This document shows, in pieces, positions 1 to 11,695 of a stretch of DNA of 64,000 nucleotides. Within the stretch, counting starts at the first letter, position 1. The number at the start of each line of letters is the position of its first letter. Source of the stretch: Isoetes taiwanensis (taxonomy: Eukaryota > Streptophyta > Lycopodiopsida > Isoetales > Isoetaceae). A model generated the notes under the pieces. That model saw only the letters and a list, made by a program, of their open reading frames with translations. It was not told where the DNA came from and made no database searches. The stretch covers positions 17,098,386 to 17,162,385 of the forward strand of contig JAJEKV010000003.1 of NCBI GenBank assembly GCA_021234155.1. Reading direction: 5' to 3'. The position numbers were made by a program, and so were the translations under genes.

Positions 1-44
1 CAGTGTCATTATTTAAAATTTCCCTAAAAAATGAGATTACTAAC

Positions 45-249
45 CTCCTCAAACTCAAGATAGATCGGTTGTTGGTTCTTCAAGTTTCCTTTATCCTCTT
101 GTTTGATCTTCTTCTTGAACACAACGCCAGGGCTAGGTTTCTTCACGTAGTCACTAGCTTTATGCTGCAAACATAAATGATAGCATAACTATATAATTTT
201 TCAGCAATGAAATAATAATTCAAATGAAAATGATCATTTTTTCTATACC
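45..249 (-). CDS. Two candidate coding exons of an unidentified gene (partial)
   Basis: Read on the minus strand, an open segment ending at 249 (it begins somewhere around 335-345, limit uncertain) runs to a GT donor. It continues in phase after a CAG acceptor into a second exon, 164 down to 45 (40 codons), which ends at another GT donor. The joined reading is lysine-rich (motifs such as GGYTVWKKKM, YVKKPSPGVVFKKK) and has no stop across the junction. I do not recognise the family. Matching phase and good splice sites on both sides argue for real exons, but the gene leaves the window and the first exon's start is unclear. It could instead be part of a transposon gene. Confidence 0.35.
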
Positions 250-1499
250 TTATGTACTTCATAACCTTTCGCAATCATTTTCTTCTTCCATACTGTATAT
301 CCACCATCCTCTTTTATCTTGCGTACTAGATCGTCTATTGGAAAGGTTCCCAATCATTGAACTAGAACATCAAAGACATTGATCAAAATACGTAATCCTT
401 ACCAATTAATATAGGAAAAGAGTTCTATAAACAATACAAGCCTATTATGATTAAGCGCATTAAAAAGGGAATTCCCCAAACCATGTGCATAAGTGCAGAC
501 TTTTTCTTTGCTCAGTTGTCAAGCGCTGACTTAATGAGGAAAGCGGTACGTAAACCAGGCCCCTTACTTGCCCTTATTTGCGCTTATTTTGGTGTTCCAC
601 CACAGCAAAAATTGGGAAGCAGCAAAAATTGGTAGGTTCTTCGTCTTCCATCCCTATTTGTTCAATCCATGTTCTGTTGCCAATCCATATGCTTTGAATC
701 GTTAGAAGCTCAAGATGCAATTACACTTGCATTTGAGCAGAGGACAGTCGGATTCCTTGGAGAATAAAATTCGCTGATCATTGTATCCTGTATTATAACG
801 ACCTTTTCTGGCATAAAAAGCAGAGCCAAGCCAAAACAGGAGCTCCAAAACAACGGAAAAAGCTTCAGAAAAAATGCTAAATAGGCTGCTGCAGTAAAAG
901 AGGTTCAAGTAACTTAGCGTTGGTTGAGGAGCCGATGTGCATGAAATATGATTCCATAGGGATTACAAGAAACTTGTTTACGTTATGAAAATTAGGGCCA
1001 TTTTCATTGAATCTTCACAGCAAAGCGAAGTTAGAGAATACAAGGAAACTGATATCAGATATGCATCTGCATAGTGAATCGCTGTGGTTCTTGCTATTGC
1101 AGTGGGCATATGCACTCTGGCAAGCAGTGAGGAACACAAAGGGATTCAATCTCTGTTATTATTCATTGCAGTGGATGGTCTACAAAAGATTGCATAAAGG
1201 CAAGACAGTTGTAACAATATAAAAAGGAACATTCAAATGAATTAAATAGCAGCATAACATACAAAACCACTCATACTTACATGATGCATGCATCCCCGAC
1301 TCTAAGCACATGGATTGAAGCTGATCTTTTCATTGCTCCAATTGTTACAGACACCTTTAAGTTCCAACCAAGAAAATCTGTATCTGGCAAACCATGGCCA
1401 TCATGATGGGGACATGCTATGGCTAGATATCTGGAAGATCTTTGAACTTATCATCATTTTGCGTCCACCTCTCCGGGCGCATTGTTGAACCAGGTTTTC

Positions 1500-2075
1500 A
1501 TGATCATATTCATCCCACTTATGTAAACTCAAGAAGAGTTTATATGGACTGAAGCAAGCTTCACATTGCTGGCATTAGCAAATCAATGGGTTCCCTTAAT
1601 CAAATGAGATATCAGAGGTCTGAGGCAAATCAAAATTTATACTGAAAGATTCTTTTGATCTCCATTATTTTACTCTGTGGATGATACTATCATGAGCGGA
1701 CATGCTTTTCAGATTACACATTAAACTAATAGTTTCTAAACAGAGCTTTGAAGTTACAGATTTAGGTTTGACCTTGGCCTTGAAGTTTGGCAGCAGTCAG
1801 GTGGTATTCATAGTACTCAACAGAAATATACTTCTAAAATCCTCGCTAAATTTAATACGACAGATTGTAAACCTGCTCTTACTCGCTGTGAAAAGTGTAC
1901 TCTTGATTCAGATCATGAGGATACAAGCCTTGTTGTATCTTACACATACTAGGCCAGATCTTGTCTATAAGGTTGAAGTTTTGACACGCTTTATGCATCA
2001 AAATGGCATTCAGACTTACAAAGCACTAGAACAGAGGGTATCTTTTACACAAAAGTATCTGCTCCTAGGTTATTG
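1500..2075 (+). pseudogene. Ty1/copia reverse transcriptase remnant
   Basis: Conceptual translation in shifting frames gives copia RT landmarks in order: a degraded YGLKQA-like stretch near 1540, QRSEANQNLY near 1615-1640, SVDDT at about 1674 (in place of the catalytic YVDD), FEVTDLG near 1750, QQKYTSKILAKF, and the YLTHTRPDLVYKVEVLTRFMH block near 1930-2000. The last two match the conserved C-terminal RT/RNase H connection of plant copia elements. Several frameshifts and stops separate the blocks, so it is dead. No gag, integrase or LTR was found nearby. It ends abruptly where LRR-receptor sequence begins. Confidence 0.8.
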
Positions 2076-2079
2076 AGAC

Positions 2080-2900
2080 GCAGACATGAATTTTACTTAG
2101 GAGGATGAAAAGGTTCTGCTATCTTTCAATCAAGGCATAACTGGCGATCCTTGGGGAGTCTTGTCTGGATGAAGCTCTGCCAACATCTCTAATGCATGCT
2201 CTTGGGCAGGAGCTGCGTACACTTCTAACAGAGTTGCAAATCTTACTCTAGCTCAAATGGATTCCACTGGCTCTGTAACCGAAAGAATTTGCAAGTACTT
2301 CGCTAGTTGCGTTGTGGCTTCCAAGCAATGGATTAAGTGGCACTACCCTGGGAGCTAAGAACTCTTAAGAACTTGGAGAGTTTAACTTTGGCAATTAATA
2401 ATCTTACTAGAGCTATTCCTACTTCTCCGGGCAAGTATCCTCTATTAGAATTAAGGCTGGAAGAAAACAAAAATGACTGGCAAAATTCCTTGGGAGTTGA
2501 GAAAGCTTAACAATTTGAAGATTTTGTCTTTGGCATACGATACCCTTACTGTGACTATTCCTAGTACTCGGCAAGTTATCCTCTCTGTTACAATTATTGC
2601 TGGAAAAAAACCAACTGACAGGCAGAATTCCAAGTTCTCTAGGAAATTGTTCCTCCCTTTTAGTCCTTAATGTGCGTTATAACATGATGACAGGCACAAT
2701 TCCATCTGAGTTAGAAAATCTTAAGAAGGTGTAGGAGCTGACATTATCATAACACAGTACAAGAGGAAGCATGCCACTAGAGTTGGGCCATCTTCAGAAT
2801 TTAGAGGTGCTAGATTTGGCATACAGTAGATACAAATGGAAGATTAGATACAAATGGAAGTTTAGATCTAGAGGGGGAATTCCCATATTTCCTGATAAAA
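2080..2900 (+). pseudogene. LRR receptor (RLK/RLP) pseudogene, N-terminal half
   Basis: The segment starts with an LRRNT_2-like cap: DEKVLLSFNQGITGDPWGVLSG near 2105-2170, then CSWAGA and NRVANLTLAQMDSTGSV near 2200-2280. Leucine-rich repeats with the plant consensus follow: LPSNGLSGTLPWEL near 2315, LESLTLAINNLTRAIP, LRLEENKMTGKIPWEL near 2455-2500, LKILSLAYDTLT, then further degraded copies (MTGTIPSEL, MPLELGHLQNLEVLDLAY) to about 2820. At least four stops or frameshifts interrupt it. There is no transmembrane or kinase part. The family normally acts as plasma-membrane receptors; this copy cannot. Confidence 0.75.
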
Positions 2901-2959
2901 TTGCCCTATATTGAAACAACTGGATTACAAAATTACCGTGCAACAGGGCTGTTCCGAAT

Positions 2960-5180
2960 CAGGGGCATTTTGCCAATTTCTTGAAATATCAAGGCCATTG
3001 AAACAATCAAAACCAATCTAAATATTTCAGCTCATAGACATGCAAAAAAGAAACATAATATCCATAGATAAAAAGAAAGAAATATTGGTTAACGTCTACT
3101 AGTCACTGCTTAGGGCTATGAGAACAAAATATGATGTCAAGAAAACGAAAGAAGATTTCTGTTTATGTCTTTACTTTATCCTGAATTGTCTCTTGTCATC
3201 ATAAAGATGCATATCAAACCGCCTGAGAGGTCTACTAATCCTTTAACATTTGCACCTTTATAGGTCATGGCTAAAGAGATGTCCATGTATTTGGCGCATA
3301 GAAGCAAGTGGTTGTTTTGGTATAAGGGACGAAAATATTACAGTGTAGAACTGGCTGAAAACACTTAAATTATATTTGTTTATCTTTATTCTCTGCTGAA
3401 GGACCCATTTCAATTAGTTGAGATGAAAGTAAGAAAGACTGTGCTACCGTCTGAGGGAGACAGCCCGGTACTATGACACAATTCTTACAAGCACATAAAA
3501 CTGCATCGAGATTCTTAAAATGGAAACTTCCACAGAAAATTTATCGTAGTGTAGGTGCAAGAGAAACTTACTGGTTTGAAGAGCTTCCTAGGGAGCAAGC
3601 TAAAGGCGCTGTCGAATCTAAGGGAGTGATCGAACTTGAGACTGAACCCCGTTTGGCGCCAGGTTTTGTTTCCAATCTTGGCATGAATCTTTTTGTTCGG
3701 TGGGTAGAATGAAATCTTATTTCCCTCCCATCCAATTCGTCGGTGGAGCTATCGGTGGCCTGTGCTAATTCGGGATGTCCTCAGATCAGCTTAGTTCGAA
3801 CCATTGAGAATTAAGCATCTTGAGTTTTCGGTGAATTGTGTCTTTAAAAATATTTTAAGAACATAGGTTGTTTTCGATGGAGTTGAGTCTTTAGAAAAAT
3901 AGTAGGAACATACGTTTGAAATTAATGGTTGAAATCATTGAAAGCAAGGAACCCTTCCTATAAAAATATGGCAACCTTTACTAGGAAAATATTAAAGCAT
4001 AGGTTTGGCATGGTTCGAATCACTGAAATAAGTACCTTGAATTTCTGTAGTTAATAACATTGCTAGGGTCTTCATAATTGTTCGTTTTTAAACGCTTATA
4101 TATTAGGATAAAAAAAAAGAAATGGGATATGGAACTTAGACAATAACCATTGGGTAACTTTATGGACATGTATAAAATGTCATATGGCATTATAAAATTA
4201 TCATTACAAGTACTTTATCGCGGCGGCAGTCGCCACCTCAGTTGACTCATGAGTGAAGTTCAATTGGATTTTGGACAAATTGGGGAGTGCGTCTTAAAAG
4301 AATATATATCATATCCTTTTGCTTATCAACCAGCATAGAATTGCCAAATGCAGGAGCCACATTATTATATGGAATATCCTTCTCCTTGGAGAATCACCCA
4401 TTATTCCTCTATGTCTAGAAACCTTACTCTTGGAATACCCTTCTCCTTGTAAATTCACCCATTGTTTATTGGTCTTGTTATTTATTGTATACTGCAATTA
4501 TTGTATTTGTTAGATATCACAATTGTAAAGATAAACTTTTTATGGCCCATGCGAACCCAGTCGGGTTATAGGACCCAAACAAAAAGGGGGGATTAATGAA
4601 GTGAGCATATAATACGAGACATTGATTCATAAAAAAGCTTGAAAATTTTTCTAGTGATAATGAAATCTAGAGAACCATACCAAGGAATAGATCTTCATGA
4701 ATATTTTCAACATTTACATATGGCAATTTTGTATCACAAACACCATCTCCTAATGGTGGACATATTTCCTCTTGAGTTTGGGCCCAAGTGATTGGTTATG
4801 ATAGAAAGTACATACGATATCCTGAACTTGGTAAATGCAACTTGAGTTGTAAAACTATTGTTTATCAATAGAGATAACATAAATAACCAACGACTGAAAG
4901 GAGACGAGAATTTCCGATATAAGAATTTAATGGATCAAAATGTGTCAACCTTTTACATGTTAACCTTATAGTTAGCCTAGCTTTCAAGGGTACTAGAACT
5001 AGGATTTGCGTAATATACTACCCCCGTCTAGGTCTATTTCGCATGAAAATTAAAAATCATTTGCTACTCTAGATTTGGATCATGATATATATTCAATCCT
5101 CTGGTGAGGAGTCATTGAATGAAGAACCATCGAATTCAAACAATACTTTCAATGGTGGGGACGTGACATGCAAGGGAACA
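2960..5180. other. AT-rich intergenic DNA without a recognisable gene
   Basis: Only short unconvincing ORFs are seen, such as 3473-3712, which has no family resemblance and no splice context. At 4376-4450 a segment of about 60 bp (TATCCTTCTCCTTGGA...TTATTCC) recurs once with changes (TACCCTTCTCCTTGTA). Nothing else can be supported. Confidence 0.4.
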
Positions 5181-5215
5181 AAAATCTCGCTAGTAAAGAA
5201 AGCAAATCTCCGTTG

Positions 5216-5475
5216 TAGCTCCCAAATCAATCCCACCAAGCTCACCTACTGCTTCGACTGCTACTCCATCTCTTTCATGGACATCCTCACCCTGCACTGC
5301 ATGCCTCTCATGTGGAGCCTCTCCCTCTTCTGCATCGATACGGCCATTGCATGCCAAGAGTCTACTATGTGTCTCACAGAAACGAGCCCTTGCGTCTTCG
5401 TCTCGTATATGCATCAGAGCATGAATACGGTCTGCTATCCATTGTGGGGCCCCCCCTGTGGGTATCTCTGAGCTA
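5216..5475 (-). repeat. Copy A of a duplicated unidentified coding segment
   Basis: This block and 6137-6400 are clearly homologous in direct orientation, about 920 bp apart. Read on the minus strand, one frame is conserved between the two: ETKTQGLVSVRHIVDSWHAM in copy A against EAKTQRLISVRYRVHSWLAM in copy B. Copy A continues MAVSMQKRERLHMRGM, copy B MAISMQRRESLHMRDM. Upstream on the minus strand of copy A, an open stretch 5701-5435 reads into it (RNIRLTFGEMASMLRDTT...). I cannot assign a family. Shared frame with amino-acid-conservative changes suggests that both copies descend from coding DNA, perhaps a transposon accessory gene. Confidence 0.5.
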
Positions 5476-6136
5476 ACTCCCTTTGCGTCTCATGAAACAT
5501 GGTCTGGAGAGAAACTATATGATCGTGAGGGTGGCTGGAAAATGGTATAGATGCAACCAAATTTGGCAAATCGCGAGTATCACTATAAACACTAACATCT
5601 GATGACGAAGCCAAGGTAGCAAGCATGTCTGCAGTGGTATCTCTCAACATAGATGCCATCTCGCCAAATGTCAATCTGATGTTGCGTACAGGGGTAGACA
5701 ATGCGCCGAAGGTTGGATTAGCAAGGGAGGGTGCGACATCTCGTTATGCTAATGAGGCAAAAGGTAGCGTAGTGCGAGGAGACAGTGGTATTGTAATGGA
5801 CCCATGGGAGGCAGCGCGAGTAGATCTTGGTGTCGCTTGGGGACTAGCTTTTGGTTGTTGGGGAGGGAGGGGGGAGGGGGGGGGGGGGTATAGAAGGTGG
5901 CGGGACATGTGAAGACATAGAAAGTGGACTAGGAGGGAAGTCAGAAAGGGAGGTGGTACAAAGGGTGCATGGTAGAATGAGAATTATGAGAAGTGGGTAA
6001 TGAACAGCCCTTGACCTCAATGGGTATCATCCCAATGTAGAGGTCTACATCAACAGATGGAGGTGGGACAGTGGATGTGCAAGAAGGCAAGGGAGATGTT
6101 TCTCTTCCTATCCCTACATATGACGCAAGATCCACT

Positions 6137-6400
6137 GCAGCTTCCAAATCAATCCCACCAAGCTCACCTACTGTTCCAACTACTGCTCCGTTTCTTCTGT
6201 AGACATTCTCAGCCTGCACTCATGTCTCTCATGTGGAGACTCTCCCTCCTCTGCATCGATATGGCCATCGCGAGCCAAGAGTGTACTCTATATCTCACAG
6301 AAATGAGCCTCTGCGTCTTTGCCTCGTATCTCCATCGAGCACGAATACGGCCTCCGCTATCACTATGCCCCCCCCCTATGGATATCTCTGAGCTAACTCT
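6137..6400 (-). repeat. Copy B of the duplicated unidentified coding segment
   Basis: Second, more open copy of the segment at 5216-5475. A minus-strand open frame spans about 6505-6209 (motifs RWWRNVRGTRACTPR, RARWRYEAKTQRL). Between the copies lies a G-rich run near 5860-5889. Both copies contain a run of Cs followed by a TATGGATATCTCTGAGCTAACTC-like end. No function is known. Confidence 0.5.
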
Positions 6401-6906
6401 TGGAGTACACGCTCGTGTTCCTCTCACATTCCGCCACCACCTCTCTCTGCAGCCTTGCCCTATAATGAGTGTCCTGTTGTAAGCCAAGATACTCTGACCT
6501 AGCACAACTCCCCTGTCTGCGAGCTCAACACCTCTCCCTCTCCCTCTCCTCTACGACCTCATTCTCAAGGTCAACTGGAAAGTAACCGATCAAGTGACAT
6601 GGAATATATAAACTTGCAAAAGCCTTGACCAAAGACTTGGCTTTCTAAACCATGGGCTTTAGAAATTATCAGTTCTCAGCCATAAGGCTGAGATAGCCTT
6701 GGAGATCCAGCATTTATGCCTATTTAGACATATGTCCATACTACTTAGACTTAGTCATTTCCATACTCAGTCCTATGCTTAAATATACAAGACATCTTAA
6801 ATATGCAAGACATCTGACAAATCATGGCCTTGCCCTAGTCTGCCCGAACTTATCGGTTCTAAGCCTAAGCTTGGAGAGCCTTAGAGATCCTGTTTCATTC
6901 TGTAAA

Positions 6907-7140
6907 CTCAATCCTAGGCTGTCATTAAAAAAGCCAAATTATGCATTGTAGACTTTAAAGAAAAGCATGATTCATGGCATTCAACCATGCAGCATTCCTT
7001 AAATCCTTATAATATCATGCTCAATCCTAGGCCTATTTTTAATAAGCCAAATTACGATCATGAATGCATTGTAGACATTAGAGAGAAGCCTGATTTATGG
7101 CAGTGAACCATGCAGCATTCCTTATATCCTTATAATGAAT
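6907..7140. repeat. 113-bp tandem duplication
   Basis: Two adjacent diverged copies begin at 6907 and 7020. Each carries CTCAATCCTAGGC, AAGCCAAATTA, GCATTGTAGAC and CCATGCAGCATTCCTTA in the same order. The second copy has an extra ACGATCATGA stretch. No coding potential was seen. Confidence 0.7.
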
Positions 7141-8270
7141 ATGTGCTTACTAAGTCAAAGTGTAATCCAAGATCATAAAAACATTTCAAACTTCAGAGAA
7201 AAGCTTGAATTTTTGCAGCCAACTTTTCAATAAGCCTTGCAACATTTTAAAATGCACACACCTATTTTAACAAGCAATCCTTTTGTTCCACTTGCTATTT
7301 CACCCATCAAATTTAGCATTGGGCGGCAAAGTATAACTCTCAAAATGTTGAACTAGTTACCAAATTCTGGATCATTTATATTAGCAAGGAGTTGCTGCGC
7401 TCCACTATGTGCTTGGATGCCATGTTCTTTATGGCCGAGTTCTAATATCTTGTTCTACATTTTAATGCATTAACCTATAGCAGAATCACAATCCAATACC
7501 AATATGTATTTTCTTGTTTTTAACTGCAGCCTAACAGAGTATGCCACCAGTAAGATAATGCTGCAATTATGATATTGCCTTCCCCTGATGCAATCAGCAG
7601 AAATGCACAGATAAGAGCACTATATGAAAATGATAAGCTTTTCCACAACAGTTTGAACAGAAATTTAAGTTTAACAGTGGTCTACTGCCTCCAAAAGTCA
7701 TGATTATTGCGCTCAAATATGAAGACATTAGGAGCACGATTTCAGAAAATAGAGAACATGAAGTGGTTACCTTTGCCTTGTAAAGCATAAAATGCAACAA
7801 ATTAACCAGAATATCAAAAATGTTTGTATAGTCTCCAGCATACAGCTAGCTTGTACTCCTCATGTAACATACACGTCCAAACATCCAAAATACACAGAAA
7901 TTGGAGACCGGTTACTTTCTCAAATCGTCCTGCGTGCGCCTGGCTGGCGAGCAACCCAAGGTACCTGAGGATGCTTGTTTTTCTGGTGCTTCTGTGCTCA
8001 ATTTAGCAACAAATCCATATAACCTTCTCCACGATTGAGCGTGTGTGAACAACCCTCATAAATACAAAACTACCTATCCTCTAATCTAGTTGGCAAGCGG
8101 GAATGGTTTTCAACAATCGTCTGATCCTCCAACACCTGTGGAGCACGTCCCTAAACCATAAACTTGAACCCTAAGTCTATGCACCCTAAAATTTTACCAC
8201 TAAAAAGAGGTGCATGACAAAGCCTAAAAGCCTAACCCTTAAACTAAGTAATAGATCTAGCCCAGAGTTA
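7141..8270. other. Intergenic DNA, nothing recognisable
   Basis: AT-rich sequence with only short ORFs in all frames. No domain motif, RNA gene or clear repeat was identified between the tandem duplication and the CACTA remnant. Confidence 0.4.
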
Positions 8271-8379
8271 GGAATTGAAAAATATGATAAGTTTGAAAAA
8301 CTTGATTCCATTTATTATACTTTTGTTATTTAGACCATATGGGCTTAGGAACAACACTTTCTTAGTAATATTGATAAAC

Positions 8380-8940
8380 ATAAAGTTACTTTTGACTTTG
8401 GAATTATGGCACACTTTAAACAAAAAAGTCAAGCAAGCAGTAGGGATCGTAATCTTATTGATGGTGAATTATGCTATGTTGGAACCATATCCACTATCGT
8501 TGAGTTAAACTATCAGACATTTTGTGTAAATGTCTTGAAAGCAAAGTGGTTCAGAGTTGTTTATAGAGGTCATGGAAGAACAATAAAAATGCATGCTTCT
8601 GGATTTATAGAGATTGACTCCATAAAAGTGCTAGCGGATATAGATGAACCATTTATTTTTCCAAATCAATTTGCATCGAGTCTTCTTTTATCTAGATTAT
8701 GACAATAGTGATTGGTGGATCGTTATACATTCTCAACCTATATCCCATCGTATGATTGAGATTCGTACACTTGAAGACAATATTAAGCCAACATCTGATG
8801 ATGAAGATCGACAATCAGATCAAATAGTAGAGGACTTCACACCCGTAATAGAAAGGGAAGTTGATGTGTCACACTTTGATATTATTGAAGGCAATATTAC
8901 ACTTATTAAGGTACAAATGATGCATTACCACAAACATTAG
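8380..8940 (+). pseudogene. CACTA (En/Spm) transposase C-terminal remnant, DUF4216-like
   Basis: The plus strand reads through a conserved plant CACTA TNPD block: FGIMAHFKQKSQASSRD near 8400, then ELCYVGTISTIVELNYQ near 8465-8515, KAKWFRVVYRGHGR near 8540-8580, and EPFIFPNQ near 8645-8670. After a frameshift near 8690 come FFYLDYDNSDWWIVIHSQP and a variable acidic tail (TSDDEDRQSDQ...). In intact elements this follows the transposase domain and precedes the 3' terminal region. Here the catalytic part is missing. A CACTA terminus lies at 9885-9889, in the expected relative position and orientation. Confidence 0.75.
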
Positions 8941-9344
8941 ATGTTAATGATATGAAGGAGATATTGATTTTATTTTTTGATCTCCAATGATGATCTTTCA
9001 CTCCTCGAGATGAGGTTGAAAATTGTGGTCAACTAAGTGACGATGGTATTAGTGATGATTATATTGAAGATGAGGAAGTTCCAAGCATTGGTTTACGTTT
9101 TAATTTGCATACAAATTTGCGCTTGCATTTGGATAATGATGAGTTGGACGACAGTGAGCATCATATTGATTAGATATATAAGACCTAAGAACATACATGC
9201 ATACACACATAAATATTGGATGTAATATTTATGCAATACTTCTAATGGTATTTATATGTTTAGCGTATTATCATTAGAAACCATGCTAGTCTAATTGAAT
9301 ACTATAAAATGTTTATTTTCAAGGTTGTTTCCCTCATACTAGCT

Positions 9345-9880
9345 AGTGGCACTTTTGTGTCAAACTTAGCCCTTTTTGCGTCAAGATATCTATGTATTTC
9401 TACTTCATAATGTCACTATATTGACACCTTTTTTATGCAATCACAAGAGATAAGTGCCACAATATATAACAGAGAATTGATGTAAAATTACCGATATGTT
9501 TGACACTATAAAATGACACAAATGTTCCACAAAAAGATGACAAGAAGCTATTACAAAGGGTGACACAAATATGTTACAAAATTGACCCAAAACTTTAGAA
9601 CTAGCGATGTTATAGTTGACACAAACCTATTGCTAACTTGACTTAAATTATGTCACAATCTTTTAGCAATACATGATGTAATCATCATTACAAAAACAAG
9701 CAAAAAAGTACCACAATTGCGATACAAATATGTTACAAAAATGATATTGTTGTTGACACAACTATATTGACACAAGTTCTGACGCAATCAAATCAATTTG
9801 TGTCACTTTCAACCTTCTGACACAAATCTGACAAAGCTTAAAAGGTAGTGACGCAGGGTTTGATGCAAAAACCCTATCCT
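9345..9880. promoter_or_regulatory. CACTA subterminal repeat region
   Basis: Dense, both-orientation copies of a TGACACAAA/TTGTGTCA-type word with spacing of tens of bases. In En/Spm elements, such arrays are bound by the TNPA accessory protein during transposition. That role is inferred here from position and repetition, not demonstrated. Confidence 0.5.
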
Positions 9881-10084
9881 CTTGTAGTGAGAGTTCATGT
9901 ACTCTTATTGATATTCAAGGAGTTTTATTTTGGCATATTGTCTCTTTGAGTTTCTATTTGTTTCCTTCTTTCTTTTTTGATCTCTTTGCAAAATTCCACA
10001 TGACACTCTGCTAAGATTTTCCTGCTTGATCCAAGGGTCCTCACAGAGGGTTGTCTTGCAGGTGATCCCGAACCCAGACCCTAA

Positions 10085-11010
10085 ACATTTTGACTAGAAA
10101 AAAGTCATTTTGCCAACTTGCTTGACATATCAACACCTCATTGTTGCCATGTGATCATCCATTTGACACATCACTCCATAAACTTGCCACCTCATCAAAA
10201 TGAGCCTCATTTTAAGCCAAAAATCAAGATGCTCTTTTTTTCAAAAAGATTCTCCCATCTTGTAGAGCGTCAAAGAAGATTCCGTATGGATTTTTTTTTT
10301 TTTGAAAAGGACCTTGTTATGACCCTCATATTCCATTTCTTGGAATTTGTGCCAAATTTGAAAACAAAATTCCTATCTATATACCTCCCCCCGGGGGGCC
10401 CCGCCCTAGTCACTCTTTCCCCCAATCATCCCCCGCCACGTGGTACCCCCGGATGTGTGGGATGGCAACGGGCCATTACCCACGTGGAGGCAGCATGTTA
10501 TTTAATAATTTCACGTGAATTTGTCTTTATAAGACCAGGGCTTCCTTCTTGATTTATATCTGTGGGATAATGTGTGCTTCTCCAAGAACCCTAGAACTTG
10601 TGCAGACCAAGATCCAAATTTTTAGACCGAATTGGCAGGCTAACCATGACGCTGACATCCCGAATCACTCTCCCCTATGCCAAGAAACCATAAATCAAGC
10701 TAGAAAACAAAAGTGGAGACCAGATTTGCCAAGAACTGAACTAGAACAGAGTTTTTTCAAAAAGAGATTTTCGATCAGAAAGAAATTGAGGGCTTTGGGC
10801 ATCAGAATCGATTGGATTATCTATGGTACATGCCGAATTGACCTTTAAATGCTTGAATCTACCTTCCTTGCTTCACAAATCCATGGATTTTTGAGGCAGA
10901 TTGCAAGAAACCTTATATTATTGAATGTTTTAACCTGTGCCCAAGACTACAGAGCTTGGGATTGAAGAATTTGATTGTATGATAATGCTTTAAATGAAAA
11001 TCCGCCCCTT
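10085..11010 (+). repeat. Plus-strand LTR fragment related to the 33-44 kb gypsy LTRs
   Basis: This region aligns with the reverse complement of the long LTR at 33260-35817, in the same order. Shared blocks are TTTTGACTAGAAAAAA with CTTGACA near 10088-10125; GATGCTCTTTTTTTCAAAAAG near 10228; CCACGTGG with TGTGGG near 10437-10470; CCAAGAACCCTAGAA near 10575; GCCAAGA(A)CTGAACTAGAACAG near 10728-10752; AAATTGAGGGCTTTG near 10780; and CCTGTGCCCAAGACT...GAGCTTGGGATTGA near 10935-10970. Divergence is substantial, so it is a different or older subfamily. No internal coding region of the same element adjoins it. Confidence 0.7.
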
Positions 11011-11695
11011 GGTAACTGATTTTTGTTTGGTTTATGCATTAAATCACTTAAATTAAGCAAATCTTGATGGCAATATTTTGATTTCGGAAAGGATAGGCTT
11101 TGCAAGCCCATCAAGAGGTTATGTATGCATGTTTAAGCTGTAGAAGGCCGTAAAGTGTTAAGACAAAATCAAGAATACAAAAAAAAAGAAAGATACAAGC
11201 ATTGTTAGATTAATTTAGATGTGTATAGGTTGAATAGGGATAGATTAGGCATTGAGTGCACTTGTGCATTGTTAGACGTATGAATATGTAGCATTATAAC
11301 AGGGGTTTTTTTTGTGTTTTTGTACGCTTTTTGGCATGGTTTTCCTATGATTTCGGTGCTGTATTCATTGGGCCATACTAAATAGTATTTCTAGAGTGCA
11401 GCTTTTCTGGAGCGTTGATGTGGATTAGCTTTAACAATCTAACGGTTCTTATGCCGAGCTCCTTATTCATATGCATGAACCCAGCAAAGCTCTGTTCTCT
11501 CAGAAGCTCTTGTGGTGGTTTTATCCGTCGTGCCGTCGCGCCGATCCGTCTCCCTCTATCCTCATCCAACAGTTGTGGTATGGAAGTTTGTGCTTTTTTC
11601 ATGACAGACAATCTTCCATGACAGAGATTGGAACAATGCATGATACGGTGTTTTTCTGTTTTTGCTGTTCTTTGCTTTTTATGCTACATATTGCA

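Larger units (their letters stand above)
8270..9889 (+). mobile_element. 3' end of a CACTA (En/Spm) DNA transposon
   Basis: The right terminus ends in CTCTTGTAGTG (9881-9889... TAGTG at 9885-9889), which is the reverse complement of CACTACAAGAG, the canonical CACTA terminal inverted repeat. The roughly 500 bp inside it hold many copies of TGACACAAA or TTTGTGTCA-like words in both orientations (for example 9515, 9568, 9632, 9756, 9811, 9827), as expected for subterminal transposase-binding repeats. Transposase C-terminal coding lies just upstream. The left end was not found in the window, so only the 3' part is supported. Confidence 0.75.
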
